This document shows, one piece after another, positions 45,155-59,444 of a DNA stretch of 64,000 nt. The notes beneath the pieces were generated by a model. The model did no database searches and was not told the origin of the DNA. It was given only the letters and a program-made list of their open reading frames with translations. How positions within the stretch are numbered: position 1 is the first letter of the stretch; every line of letters starts with the position of its first letter. Source of the stretch: Paragonimus westermani (taxonomy: Eukaryota > Platyhelminthes > Trematoda > Plagiorchiida > Troglotrematidae); NCBI GenBank assembly GCA_008508345.1, contig QNGE01001329.1, forward strand, positions 110,503 to 174,502. Reading direction: 5' to 3'. A program made the translations under genes and the position numbers.

Positions 45155-48100
45155 GGTTTCCGATCACCTGGCCATCCGTGGATCGTTGGCCTGTTCTCAT
45201 TGGCAAATTCATTGCACTAAAGCAATAAATGCACAAAACATTGAACGTCTATGATTCATTCACATGCACAAATGCCGTGGACAAAACCACAGCTAAATCT
45301 GTATGTATTTAGCATTGAGCATATTCACCAAGCGTCTTTGCCGAGCACATTGTTGTACCACCACCTTTCTTGCTTCATTCCATTGTCTTCACGCTCCCCG
45401 AATGTTGTACCGTTATCCGGTAATGCGTTTACCTTTTCCGAATTTCATCGCATGCAAGCAAGGAAAACTTCTATCACAATATTTTTCAACATAATCATCT
45501 TATTTCTGTTTAGTGAACATTTGGCAGAGGCTGTTTGGTTGATTGAATACAATCTGCATCTTCACCCTGTTTGTCTATACGCAAGAATGCCGACAGAAGT
45601 GGTGCATCCACGGTACCATGTGGCTTCATGTGGTTTGTTTATCTCAATGTGTATATTATATGTTGGTATGGAAACAGGCCATTTCTAGTTGCCGAATGAG
45701 GAACAAGACTTCAGGAGACTATCACTCAAGCATTAAATCGAGCAATATCTGCAACCACAAAACATAATTTCACAATATGTCAACCCCCCCTTATCGATAC
45801 ACAAAGTGAAGTTAATACGACTTGCAGTTCCTTCATGGTTACATCGTTTCGTTCTATGCAAAGACCTACACACTCCGGAGTTATCGGTGTTATATATACA
45901 TATATACACCCGAATCGATCCACATTTATGACATTGTCAGTGCGACTTTGGTTTAGGGCACATCGACGACGTTGCTTAGCATGATAGCTAATCAAACAGC
46001 CTAACGAACTAGTCAACAAAAAAAAACACAATATGTAGTGCACGAGTGGGTATGCACTCAACCCTCGTCCACTAACAATTTAATGCGCCCTTCTTAGAGA
46101 GCAGCCGAAACGTGGTTGCGTCAGGCATCGAACTACAAGAACGCGTTAGGGTTTGTGTACAAACCGTATACTTTCAACGATGTTAAAAAATATGATAAGT
46201 AGTTAGTTCTAGCCTACTCTGGGACCAACGACAGAAACCAAGGGAAGAAAGAGAAGGAACCGCGTGGTGAGCTCCAGCCCACTCGACGGCACTCAAAAGC
46301 GCGCCAGGCGAGAAGTGTGTGAAAACTTCGAGTGCGTCAAACAATGCTTGAAAAGGTTACACGATCATGAAGAATGAAGGAATAGATGGGTCGTTAGAAG
46401 AGGAGCAAACATTCGCTGTGTGCCAGTTACCTGCACGGCTGAAGAAAGTGGCACTGAGTTAATATCAGACCTCCCATAGCAGGCGTACACAGAATCATGC
46501 GTCTAGAACAGACGAGCAATAAAACACGGTTGCACTCGGGATCCTTAGAGAAGTCACATGATCGTTGGTCACTGCACACATCCCGAGCTATGAATGTTTT
46601 CATCAATATGACGGATATTCTAACAAAATCGAATTATGTCATCAGGTTCCAAATCCGTTTAACCACATTTTAAAACAACGACATCACATCACTAGATTCT
46701 GACTGCCACTAATCTACTCGTACCCAAGTGATCAGAAATAAAAGCAGGTATAATTGAGAATACGTTTTTACGTGGTTTACACACTAAATCGAACGGCGTG
46801 TGGTCGAGCATCTGGAAATGGTAGGCCACACTACCAATAACATTTGAAATGGACTCAAAAATTTATGTAGCGTTGATTTGGAAAAAAACGATTAAGCCGT
46901 TACCTACAGACCACTTGGAACAGCCGGATTTGACGAGTCAAGCAGGCCACAGCGATTGGCGTCACAGACTTAATTTACTTGTTCCATTACGTAGGAAATG
47001 TATTGGCACGACAAACAAATTCCAATTAGAAAGACAATCCGTAAACCTTTATGGAAGCTGGTCTGTATTATCTGATGCTCGTTCAAATCCTGCGATTTAA
47101 AAACCGCACGAACTGATGAGAATAATTTTTGTCTAAGCAACACACGTAGCCAGACAGTTTCAACCGATTCAAATAACACTGGCTACATATTTTACTTGTA
47201 ACGGCATTGGTTTGCAATATTGTGCTACCCGTAACCGATGACTACACATTTCACAACATCAATGATGTATGCTGTATAAACCCACAGACTGCAGTATGTG
47301 CCTGATGAGATGCAGCGAAAGGTGTTCGAGAGATACATTGTGCAAAACTGTTTCTGACTTCTTTGAACTGCCATTGTTGTGGCACTCGCCAGGTGTGAAT
47401 GCACTTGTCATAAATGTGACTGACATATCGATTCCCGGTCTCTCATTTGACACAACCTCAGTCTCATAGTTTTGATTTGGTGGAACATGTTTGCACGCGT
47501 GGTCCTCCCAGTGGAATACAGGAGGAATAAGCTGACTTTCCCGTCAGCATTTCGACTGAACTCACTGAACGATTTTTTTCTTAAGAGAACTACATAAAAG
47601 ATCCGAAAAGCAGGCTTGCATCATGCGATGACGGTGTATGTGTAATTAATGTCTGTCCAATATGCGTAGGTTTTTCAATGTTGCAGACTATTTTCACTAT
47701 CCATATGCTACGTCTTACTCTCACTATTTGACTGGTCAGTGATCCATATTGTAGGCATGTCGGCGTTTGTGGTTGTGGAAGTCAGAGTGCGAGTCGGAAT
47801 CGGAGTGGGATTGTGATGTGGAGTCGGAGTGGTTGGTTGACTGACTGTGTTTCGTGTGGATCATTGAATCGGGTCTCTCGCTGTTTGTGTTCGCGTTTCT
47901 CGTGCGTGTTTGCGAGCACATGTGTTTGTATGTGCGTTTCGGATGTGGAATGGCGATTTGGACAATGAAGATTGTGGTTTATTGGACGCCTTCTCGCTAC
48001 ACTGAGCACATATGTGCGTTTCGGATGTGGACTAGCGTATTGGACAATAAAGATTGTGCTTTATTGGACGCCCTATCGGTACAATATGAGTACATGCTGA

Positions 48101-48573
48101 AGCCAGCTGTCAACCGATACAGTGCTGCCCTAATGACGACGGGTGGACGTAAGTCAACAACCAATTGCAGAACCTTAATTGTTCATTTGGGTACACATCC
48201 TCCTCACGTCTGTACTTTGAGCACACACACCGTTGAAATTCACTGTTCCAGTGTGGTTTAGACTAACTGAGTATACTCTGCGTGTTTATCATATTTATCA
48301 AGAATGAACCGTAAACATATAGGTAGAAAGCAGTGGACATTCAGCAACCTCAATGCAGGACGTATCGAAATTTGTGCAGGAACATAACATTAACGTTCAG
48401 ATTCTCGTGCAATTTGACCTGTCCGTAGTGAGATCAAGAAGCGATTTCTGATTCATCTGATGATTGTTGATTTTGCGTTTTCACACTACGTATAAATGCG
48501 GCTGAACAAGTTGAATCATATTTGTAAATCCATCACAGGACTGCTACAACCAAAGCATCCTTATACAACTACT
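45155..48573. other. no confident gene
   Basis: Holds a TATATACATA run near 45890-45910, a GT- and GA-rich low-complexity stretch at about 47765-47845 whose minus strand encodes a Ser/His/Asp-rich run, and the 82-bp repeat at 47919-48082. Frames at 45251-45688, 46849-47100 and 47269-47469 are unrecognised. Confidence 0.4.
47919..48082. repeat. imperfect tandem duplication, period 82 bp
   Basis: Two units each contain ATGTGCGTTTCGGATGTGGA, then TTGGACAATRAAGATTGTG, and then TTTATTGGACGCC, starting near 47929 and 48011. About ten differences between them indicate an old duplication. The AATAAA within the second unit could be a polyadenylation-type signal, but no transcript is evident. Confidence 0.75.
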
Positions 48574-50190
48574 CGCTGCAATCAGCAATCACCTCATTTG
48601 AAATGATCATGTAAACAGATCTGCTTCGGTTTGGTTCCATTTAACTCCTCATTTCCCTGAATTCTAGTGAACGCATAGATGCTTAGTGAGTCCATGTTTC
48701 TGAAACCACTGGGACAAGCGAACCTCTATCGTGAACTGTGTGTGTACCGTGGTCACTACAAACAGCGCATGTCTTCTTGTAGCGATCAAGTCCGCTGGGG
48801 CCAGTGTGAGGCAGCGAAGGACCTGTTGTAATAGACTTTAAATGGCCTTCTACTTTGAATCCACGTTATAACGTATATGTATCCGCCTTCCATGACCTCT
48901 GTTCTCATTTCGGTTTATTTGGTTTCCTGCTGATTTAGGTAGACTTGTCCGTCTCATTACTAGACGTCGGAGAACCAGTTGATGTGAATTGCAGGAACTT
49001 CCTCGTATACGTATAGATGTCTTGTGTGGGGTTGCTGGCATTGCAGTTTTCACTTCCGTCTCGTAAACAAAATAGCCGAAGTTAAGCAATGGCCTTGGCC
49101 GAAGTATGCACAATCGATGAGGTCGAACAAGACTGAAATCTGTGTTTATCGTTTACTTTGCAGGCGGACCACCTGGAAAGTTTATCTGGATACGAATTCT
49201 CTGACCATACATAGGTAGTGCCCTGCTTGTATTTCCCTGGGTCTAGCAGATTGTAGGCCTCTACTTAAATCGAACCATCGACATATGCAGTATGCTCTGA
49301 TGTGGAAAGCGTTCCATCAGATCACCTGCGAAGCCTTTCCGCATGTCGGCAAGTTTTGTAGATGGACTGAGACGAAGCTCAAAAATTTTGCATCTGGGAC
49401 GCTCCTAACTCATCAAATCTGCTGTCCGACTTATCCGCAATGCAGTGTTAACACCAAACAATGCAGTTGTTCGATTCCAGTGTGATCTGTTTAAATACTC
49501 CCACTGAGACGGTCATTTCGCTGAGACATTTGGCGGATTCCATATGAGGTGGAGATTGTGGTGAGCTACTGCATCCAACTATGAAGTTTCTGATCCGATG
49601 GCCTATCCTCGTAGCTTAGCTGATGGAATGCTTGTCGCGCCTGCGCGTGCCGTTCCGGGCACTGACAAGTATTTAGCCGAAACCCAGAGCAATCGCAATT
49701 GGGTTCTTCTTAAATACTCAGATTCGCCACACACTTTTCAGTAAGTCAGTCTGTTCCCAAACTTCACCCAGAAATTTTGTGCATCTACCACTGACTGACA
49801 AGTTTAGATACGCATCGCCATGTTAAACGTCAGTATCCCGGGCTTTCGATCATTCGACAGTGCGGTGAAACAGTAGAAGGGGCACGCCAGCTTATCAGTT
49901 GCCAACGGATATTGTTGTACTGCTTGGTAAAATACACTAATTTACCTTATTTGACACATCTCATCTAGGCTCACTCTAATGCAATGATCGTTTTTGCGTA
50001 CACGAGCGGTAAAATTGTTTGAAATAATGTATTTAAGTTCCAGGCAAAAATAAGTCCATGTCATTTTCTGGATATCAATTTGAATGGCCCAACAGGTTTT
50101 TCTAATATTGCTCTGCAGCTCATTAGTCCTTTAACCTGAACGAATCACATGCTATGGGGCAAAGTGGAAACAGATATTTCCCGTTAAAGA
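48574..50190 (+). repeat. 1617-bp block, inverted copy at 42756-44372
   Basis: Runs from CGCTGCAATCAGCAATCACC to TTCCCGTTAAAGA and corresponds without length change to the reverse complement of 42756-44372. Frames of 64 to 87 codons (48850-49113, 49024-49218, 49285-49485) recur in both copies but none resembles a known protein. The unit may be host DNA rather than a transposon, as no terminal repeats or target duplications were seen. Confidence 0.9.
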
Positions 50191-53100
50191 AATAACATTG
50201 TGTGAGATCTTTCTCTGACAAGTCCTAAGCAATCACTAATTACTCACAGCAACATTGTGGTTTGGTGCAGAATGGAAATGTGATCCAAACAGAACATACA
50301 TCCCCATTTCAGTCAACACGGTCACATCTCAGATGTGTAAATTGATCGTTCGCTTATCTGACTTAGTCAAAACGCCCTCCACTGCTAACTCTAACACAGT
50401 GTTATTTCGATGTATCCGTTTCTTCTGTTTGTGCCACTGTACTGATACATACCACTCAGTTTGGATGTTTGTGGAGACTGTGGCAAGGCAACACCAGGGA
50501 GCTTCCACGAAACAAATCACAGAGAAATTGTGTGGAGAAACGCAGAATTAACACGGGGATATTCTAAAGTGAAAAAATGTAATGATATGAACGGTCAACT
50601 CTGGAAAAAATTCTACAATGATCGCCTGTGAAATATATGCGAAATTCGTGCTGCTCACTGCAGAGTTTAGGCCGTTGGGTGGTACGGTCATTGTATGTGG
50701 AAGTGAAACAGTATAGTCTAGTAAGTTTATGTAACTGTTTCAACTGGTGTTTTGTTGGAAACATTCTTCCTGACATAGTTCAACAATTTTTCTCAAAACA
50801 ACTCGTCCTACTGTTGTTTCCTATTGTATCCGCCTTACTTTGTAGATTAGCTCTATCATATGGAAGCAAGATTTCCGTGTACTACACATCTTACATTCAC
50901 TTATCCCATTTTTGTTTCGCAAAACCTGCTAAGTCTCGTCATGATCGAAATAACCCAACCTGTCCCAATTGAAATTCCAAACTGCTAGCAGTGATTGCGC
51001 CACCGATCCTGGTTTCGATGTGCGTACCACCAACTATCAGTCAGAATCTAAGTCAAACGAAGTGGCTGAACATGATGCGACAACACATTTTGTTTTCACA
51101 AAATGTATCCCAACTACGCAAATCGTTTGTTTCAGCCAATCAAATGGACACTCACGTCCCAACTAGAAAACCCACTCAATTTCGTCACTCAGGTCACATG
51201 GCTCCTTACATTCTTCAACGATTTTTTCCAATCAAAGTTTTGCGATAGCAACAGAGAACAAACATATGGAGTTGTCCGGAGGTGCGGAAACAATACACGT
51301 CAGAGAGTGGATGGACAGTTCAGAGCTGGTGGAAACGTGCCGAGTATGCGAACTTCGGATTCCAACTGACATATCACCAATAGGTTGACAAGAGCTTCAA
51401 AGCTTTTCCACATACCTAGGATTAAGCGATATAAGATTCAACGTGATTGGAAAATAATAGGAGCCTTGCAAAACTGTCTCCATTAAAATGCAAGTCCTGC
51501 TCCAATCACAGCCTACCAGTTATGGTCTGAGGAGTCTGTATCCACATACGAAAGACTGATCAAACCGGTAACTCTTCGCGTCATGAGCGTAGTCACGGTA
51601 ACGGAGTGTAAAATGAGCGGTAGATCAAGTACCTACAAATCCCCCTACAAGCGACACCCGTGGAACTGGTGGCCAAGATGGCAGAAACTCCCGCCGGTAG
51701 AATGAGGAGTTGCTTGATCGTTTTTCCACCCGAACTAGCTGCCCGATGAGTCCAAACTAGTACGAAACCAGTAGTGGAATGTCCGTTGTGAACGCGTGCA
51801 TGCAAACTTAAATCAGTGTTCCTAATTCCTAGGCACAGAATCTGCATTTCTGGCAGCGGACACCATTAAATTGCACTGTTGACTTCATTTATATGAAAAG
51901 CAGAAACAGACCACATCCGATCGACGAGCAACAAGTGTTCCATAGTGGCAGTTGACACCGTGGTTTGAAGGGTGAGTTCATGTTGTCGGCACATTATTTC
52001 AAACAACGTTAGTGTGAGTGAAGATAAGCACAAAATACATCACAACCAGACATTGATAGAGAACCCCATGTAAAGCCCAGTTGGTCAAAGCGATCAGTTA
52101 TCCAAATCCCACGATAGGTCAATAGGAATACCTAGTGGACTTAAGCGGATATATGGTATACTGAATGTTTAAATACAGACTGCTGCTATCAGAATAAACA
52201 AGTGTTTATTATAAGCATGTAATGGAATTACTCAACGAGATAACATCTAAAGACGATGTATAAGGACTTTCCGACAAATAGCATATAAGACCAGTGTTGT
52301 GTGGACACGAGAAAAAGCTCCGGGTAAAGACAGCACGACAAAAGTGGGAATGGTGAGATATTTAAAGGAAAGATCGTCGGCAGTTATCCAACTAACGTGC
52401 CTCGGAAATTGCCGTTATTAATCCAGCGTCTTGTGTGCACAGTCACATCGTACGCTTTTGTGGCTAAATTCAGGTGGGCATGGACAAAACATATGAGGAT
52501 TATGCAGGTGACTCTATGAGTGAGACATCGGGGTCCCGTGAAATGGCGACAGAACTGGATCTGTGCACGTGACTAAGGCCAGTTGCGATGTGAGAGGTAT
52601 TTTATCAATCAGGTAATTGAAGGACTGTGTCGTTAACGAGGATAATATGGATGCCCCATTTTGGAAAGCTCAACACAATGTAGGGATACCTATCACACTT
52701 TACTACATGAAATAAGTCCCGATTAGAAGATATGAAGGTTTGCTCACATAATTTCACTATGGATGTGGTAACCACGACCAAAACAAAAACACCCACAAGA
52801 AAGTAATCACAATTCAGTGTTATCGTGACCATCGAATGAGATGGTAGGACTGACCACGAATGGCTAATAAGCAGGGCGACCGACCAGCGCAGAACTGAAT
52901 CGGTCGAAAGCTCACCCACTTTTTTTTTACACAAAAGTCGACCGAGTGGGTACTCACTGAATACCTCGTAGTAGGATGAAAACCTACTGATTTCAATCGG
53001 TTGTAACTAATTACAACAGTGATTAGCTAGAATCTTTTAGCAAGGAGGGGTACACTGTTAATAACAGGGTAGAATAGGAGTTTCCATATCTTATGGACCA

Positions 53101-56100
53101 AAGCAAGCAATACCTGTTTGCAGTGCATGGATGAGGTAGGGGATGAAAGCTTTGAGAACTGCGAGGATCTGCTTGGTAACCCCGTATTATCTTCACTCGT
53201 AATTCGAGTGTTAGTTATGATGCAGACCTCTTGATGTTAAAGATCGGGGCCCAAACAGGATGTTTTAAGGCTAGTTCTCATATGTCCACTTGCTTCTAGT
53301 TCTCAGCTCAAGTAGGTTCGCGGTAAAAGCGGAAGAATCAAAACGCTGGTATGTGACCGCCAGTGTAGGTCCTATATCAACCACAGCCCAATGATGCTCG
53401 GTGTCGCGCAAATGCCTCAGTGACAGCCCTGCCGGATGGTATAAAGTGACAGAATTCGGTGGAAACAGTCACACTTGTTGAAAACTTGCTACCTTCCGAA
53501 ATAACAGCAAAAGTAGAATCTGTGGCATAAAGCAAATTTCGGTTATCAACTTCTATTTTTGTAGACAAAACGCCGAAATGAAATGAATTACAACTGGTGC
53601 CGAAGTATCGGCCTTCTTATCGATGAGTTCGGCTCAGTCTGCAGCATAGACAACTTGTTTAACACCAACACTCGTTATAACAAGATTCACAGTTATCCCA
53701 GAATACCATCCGCACTGGTCACTACGCTGACATGCCAACTGGCTGGAGTCGTCGACAGTGATCGGCCGTAGCCTTCCGCGGACCGTTGGCTGACCTCGTG
53801 CCGATCCAACCCACTTGCGACGTTCACCGACGTTTAGCCAATGTGTCTACATTAAGTGTGCCTTGACGTCACTGAGCACCACGGAGCGAAATGTTTTGGT
53901 TGACCAAGCCCCAGGACAAAAGTATTAGGTCACCCGGTACGTTTCAGGCAATCTCGTTATATTACGTCGGAGACGTACATTATTCGTGTGCAACCAGATA
54001 ATTGCACTATATATTGTAGGGCATATAGGTAACCGGCTGTCTTGACGGACCAAATACCAATGCAACGTTACAAGTTAGGAAAACGGTAGCGATAGAAACG
54101 TGGCACAAAGCTATGTTCATGTAGAAAAAGCTGGTGAGATGTGATGTGATGTGTACACTCCACTTTAGAAAGTCGATTGACATGCTTTAGAAAAGCTAAC
54201 CAAAGAGGATGAAAAGCAGCCTGTTCGATTTTTGCCTTAAGATTACCCTTAGATCAATCACAGAAACTTAGTTCTCAAATTCTTTGTACAACCCCCAAGC
54301 GAGGATGTCACAGCTACCACTGATCGGGTTAGACGGCGTGCCTATCTAGCACGCACTGCCGTGTTCATGCGACGTGGCGATACAAGTCTCACCAGCAGCC
54401 AATCGACTCACAGAGCGTTGAAAATGAGCCTTGAGCCACCAGTGATCTTCCGTCAAAGAACGTAGTCATCTGGAAATTCAAACCAGCACTACCTCCGGCA
54501 TCGGAGTTAGGCAGGCTGAATCTACTTGTGTAACGCCCACACAGCTCCCATTGACAGTTTCTCAAAACCTGAGTCTCCAATCACCTAATAGGAGACTGAA
54601 TGCGTTATTAATTAAAAACTCAAAATCTTTGGTAAAACAGCCAAAGGAATCTTACCAAGTTGTTCGCATGGTTCTTGTGTAGGTGCCCATTAGACTTAGT
54701 GACTTCCACACGAAGCACCTAATTCCAGCATCGAGTTCCCGCGGAGGTAATGTGCACACGTCTGGTTCAGATGGAATTGAAAGCCGCAAACAGAAACGAC
54801 CGACCGTATATTTCAACACCTGTAATTGATAGGTGTTCTCCGCATGCACAACGGCCGAAAGTTGACCCCTATTAAACTCCACTGATGCGTCATTTTTAGG
54901 CGGAATTACTGACAATTCATATTCACTAACTGTCTTTCTTCAAACGTAAACGACTGGGCTATGGAACCATCAAAGCAGCACTCAGTCCAGCGCGCAAGGT
55001 TTCTGCACGTCTAGAAAACGACGAGAGAATCTAGATGAGTTTTGTCGAAAATGGATGGATCGTATCTGGTCGCAATTGTACATAACACTAGGAAACCTAT
55101 AAGCCTTTTATCTCGATGCCATGATCTACGTTTTCGAGATTGGGTGATGGACCAATCAAGCCGAATAATGCCAAATGATGAAGTTACTTCACTATGATGC
55201 ACTTTGTCATTATGCTCGGCCGTACGTGTTCAATTCAAGCTGCAAAAAGCAAACAAACGTGCAATCAAGTCACCGCGAAATAAGCATGACGACAAATTCC
55301 TTGGATAGATTTAGTGCATACACCTATCAACGTCATAGACGGAGGTGAAATAAAACATAAAGCGAAGAAAAGGTTTAGTTATAGTTTCTCGTTGTGCAAA
55401 ACGCCAGTAAACAGGCAGTACAGGTGAATCCGTAGTGATCACGCATACTTCGGGAAAGTTAACGGGAAAATACAAACAATTGACTCGTAAAGCAACAGAG
55501 ATTCACAAATATATGTTGCAAAAAAAAATGGTCAAACACTGAATAGCATGAAAAAATAAACAATGAAATTTTGCATGCACAAGAGCTGAGTAACATTCAA
55601 GGAATCACACGCACGTTAGACTGGTCGAGAATTCTCTGAATCAACGTATGGCACCATGGCTTGTAGGCGCCGTCGTCATATAAGGCTGGAATTCCCTTGT
55701 CTGTTCACCCAGAGATTTTTGAATGATGCCGAGGTTTCCCGTATGTGAATGGTAGATATCGATATTTGATCATATGCTGAAGACAACGGTGAACCGGAAA
55801 CAAGAGATGAACTAACTGAACAAGACACATTAAAAAACAGATGAATCCCACGATTTGTTTCAATAGTACACCAAAAGAGAACAACAAAGTTTATCAAGGG
55901 TCATGGACCCGTGGGCGCTGAACATACGTAATGCGCACACAAGGGCTATTTAGAGTTTTCAATATCATCATTAATAGCAACAACATACGGATTAACACCG
56001 ACGCCCAGCTATCAAATAATTAAGTGGGTATAGGTAAGCCAGGATGGTGCCAAAGCGCCCAAATCAGGACAGAACGACTACGGTTCATGATTAAATTCTG

Positions 56101-57837
56101 CACCCCAAAGCAGCGATTGGATGGGATGAGGGCCGACAATTCAGCTGGCCCCAAAAGAGAAGGGTCCAGAGACCGCATATCGTCAGGTCCCCAATCATTC
56201 GCCTCAGTAGCACTAGCTTCCATAAAAAAACACCGGAAAACATCAATAACCACACGGCCTCTAACAAATGAAAGCTATCCTTCTAGCCATCGGCATTAAG
56301 CAAAACGTATGGAAAAGAGATGAGGTGATTCTTAGAGCTCGGCTTACGCAAATACGACACACAAACTTTACGGAAAATGCATTATCCTCCCTCGGACTTG
56401 CGAAAATTTCAACAATGTGCATCGGTTGGGTAATTACTCATTTTGAGTGAATAAAGCAGTGTTACTGCAACGAGTGTCTCGGTAAACATCGGCTAGAAGA
56501 CTGCTGACGAATACTGATCATTCATCTGGTCAACCCTTTTAACCTGTTTTACGCATGACCTTCATTTGTTCATCTGACTGAACACAGTCCTATCGAACGC
56601 AGTACGCTAACCGATTAGCAGAACAACTTGCGAACGATCGGAAAATGGGAGAGAAACTGATCCATTTTAGAAATTTGGACAGATAACATGAGCGCTACCA
56701 CAGCACAAACTGATGGCAAATCAGTTCACGTAGGAGTTACTAAGCGGTAAAGCAGCAACGAAGTGAAGTGACTTACTACAGGGACATTCACTTCAAATAC
56801 CAAATTGCTAACTTTTTGATAACAGGGGAGAAAACGAAAGTGATGTGTGATAGGTATTAGTTAAATGAATGATCGATAGTTCCGATAAAAGTGGTTACCG
56901 ATGACACGGTAGCAACAGTAAATGACTTTATTGCTTTTGAGCACGTAGTTACTCACTCATGCAAGTCTTTAATAGTACAGAAAACAACTGGGCGAACACG
57001 TTGTGGGTTACATAAAGTGCGTCTATCGAGTCCGTGTGAGTTAAGCGTAGAAAAGTATCCTGTTCCTTTTTGTTCATGATGGGCTATAGCTGTAAATTGT
57101 TTAAGTCCTATTACGAAAATTTCGAATGGAACTCAACGGTTAAGCAAAGAAAAACATGCACGTCGACGAACGGATGAAAGCTAAAAAACAGGACTATCCA
57201 CAAGACAGCGGTCATAATTCATATGTTCAGTGCCAACAGTTCGAGTACCATATCAGTAAATGATTGCCGTCCACTAGTGAAAAGTAGACATCAGAAAAAT
57301 TTCAATTAATCAATGCGAGGCACCTGCTCCAATCGACGTATTACCGCGGAAGTAAAGTTACTAACCCTCTTCAACTAACAAGAAGCGACGAAGAAGTTGA
57401 AATAGCGAGTACATTCTGTCACCCTGATGCAGAAATGGGATGGACGAGTATCACTGGTGGTCTACCACCTACAAATGACTGAGTGGCAGAATAGCGATCG
57501 CTGGGAACCAGCCTTAATGACACAGAACCATCTGATAAAATCCCTCTAGAACCTGCTGCACTGTGATGTTTGTTAGATCCCAGCAGCCATTTGTGCACAA
57601 AGGTAGAAAAGCGCGTGCGTCAAACAGAACTTGTCCCATTGACTGTTTCAGCTATTTAACTGACGGTGCGATAGGAATGATTGCAATAATGTCAAAAGAG
57701 GAATGTTCACGGCCAGGATCAACTTAGGAGTATAGCTCTTCACGACAATCAAGCCAACATACTTAGCAGTTCGGCTATCACGTCAATTTCGAAAACAGCC
57801 ATTATCTGCCGTGAACATTCTATCGGCACTTTGTTCC
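50191..57837. other. long region without recognised gene
   Basis: About 7.6 kb with scattered short frames. The most coding-like is the minus frame at 54652-54915, which ends at a GTAAGA donor. GC-richer patches lie near 53750-53900. No retroelement protein was recognised in this stretch. Confidence 0.4.
54652..54915 (-). other. unrecognised ORF ending at a splice-donor-like site
   Basis: The minus frame encodes about 85 residues including KNDASVEFNRGQLSAVVHAE and LPPRELDAGIRCFVWKSLSL, without low complexity. ACTTG/GTAAGATTCC at about 54660 would be a good donor. A second open frame downstream (54389-54580, minus) starts near a CTCCTATTAG acceptor, but the phases I tried introduce stops, so I could not join them. 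Possible exon of an unknown gene, or chance. Confidence 0.2.
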
Positions 57838-58770
57838 CATACTTTAGCTCAGATGAGGGTTTACGGTGAGCTGTCTGACAGTTTCATCACCATGGGCGGC
57901 GTACGTCAAGGCTGCCCGCTCTCAACATTTTTGTTTAATTTCGTCATGGACGAAATAATGGAGGACTGTGTCCGGCACTCACAAGATGCCGGCGTGGACC
58001 TCCTACCTGGTGAAGGACTGACTGACCTTGATTATGTTNTTGACCACCGATGTCTGCGTTCAATCGCTCGTATCGGGTGGCACCAGCGTGTAAGTAACGA
58101 AGAGGTTAGAAAGCGAGTGTTTAGTACTGATTGTCAAACGAGTTCTTTTGTTCAATCCCTACGTTTGCACAGGCTTAGTTGGTTAGGTCATGTATTAAGG
58201 ATGCCAGATAGTCGTCTTCCACACCGAGCACTATTCACTGACACTACGACCGACTGGTGTAAGGTGGTCAGATAATGACCTGGCGTGGGGAAATGAAGTC
58301 GTTCACGAAGGGGTTGGCCACTGTGGGCCGTGTTCGTCTCCCGGGCTGGAGCCCTCGCGACTCACAGAGTCGGGGGCTGGAGACTCTAGGTGAGATGGCG
58401 GTTAATTGAGCTCAGTGGCGCGGATGTTGTCGTTGTTTGTCCGAGTTGTCTGTGAAATGAGTGCATTTAACGACGCGGGGCAGTGAAAGCCGTAAGGAAG
58501 CTGTCTTGCTGATGAAGCCTTACTCTCACTTGTAGCTCGGTTGTTTGTTTGTTTTCAGGGTGTAGGCACCTTGATGTTAAATGTTTGAACATAGACGTAG
58601 TTATTTTCAGTAGTTAGGTCCCTTCCGGTCCCCTTCTTTTTCTTTCTCTCTTTCTATATAGGGTTTGCTTTTTCCTCATGGTTGTATGACAGCTAAGGAT
58701 TAGTATGAACCACAGATGTATTGTTGTTTATGATGATGATTGCCGTCGTGGTTATTACTGCACTGGTTAG
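57838..58770 (+). mobile_element. RTE-like LINE, 5' truncated, with internal deletion at an N
   Basis: The frame 57811-58275 reads VYGELSDSFITMGGVRQGCP, LSTFLFNFVMDEIMEDCVRH and LLPGEGLTDLDYV, then an N at 58039, then DHRCLRSIARIGWHQRVSNE and LHRLSWLGHVLRMPDSRLPH. The RT region between the YADD-type motif and the C-terminal domain, present in the 28-29 kb copy, is missing at the N. After the stop the 3' region runs through a SPRDSQSRGLETLGEMA-type block in broken frame to an untranslated tail ending near GTTTATGATGATGATTGC. It is the least degraded RTE copy here. Confidence 0.88.
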
Positions 58771-59444
58771 GCCGCCGGTAACTATATATGGGCGATATAT
58801 ACGCAACGTAAATCGTGTTGGTTCTCAGCACCCAGAAGAACAAGTCGAACACATCTGAAAAACAGCCTAAGACGCAAATGTTTTAAGGCACACCTCTGAC
58901 AGATGTTGCCACTAAAAACAGACTGCAGTGAGCAATGCAATGCAGCCGCTAATTGCGCGGTGAACAGTGGAGCCAGGTATTCTAGACGAAACATCATCTA
59001 TTTACAAATACGATAACAGAAAGAATCGGGCTTAGTGTATCAAAATAGGAAATTCAATTACGCATTCTATATTGGCCCGTTACTCAAGATGATGCAGATG
59101 GCTTACAGGCAACAGAAAAACACAGATAAGTGATGAAAGTGATTTCGTGATCCTCAGTAAACCGAATATCTTCGAATGTTGAGATATCACGCGTAACCGA
59201 TCACACTCGGAATATTTCAGGCGGGCTTCAAAATCCGATCGGGTTGAAGATAAACTTTACTCACTGCCTCTTACAAGAACGAAAATTGGGACCAACGCAT
59301 CTCGTCGGAAACAGCTGACTTGAAAATATGTTTGAATGTTAAACCTGTGGTGAGTTGTTAGCGCCGTTCTGGTAATAAAACACACCATCGGCATTATCAC
59401 CAACACTATAAACAGCAATAAATCACCGGTTCGCGTTGATAATT
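58771..59444. other. no gene recognised
   Basis: Spacer between two oppositely oriented RTE copies, with no recognised content. Confidence 0.5.
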
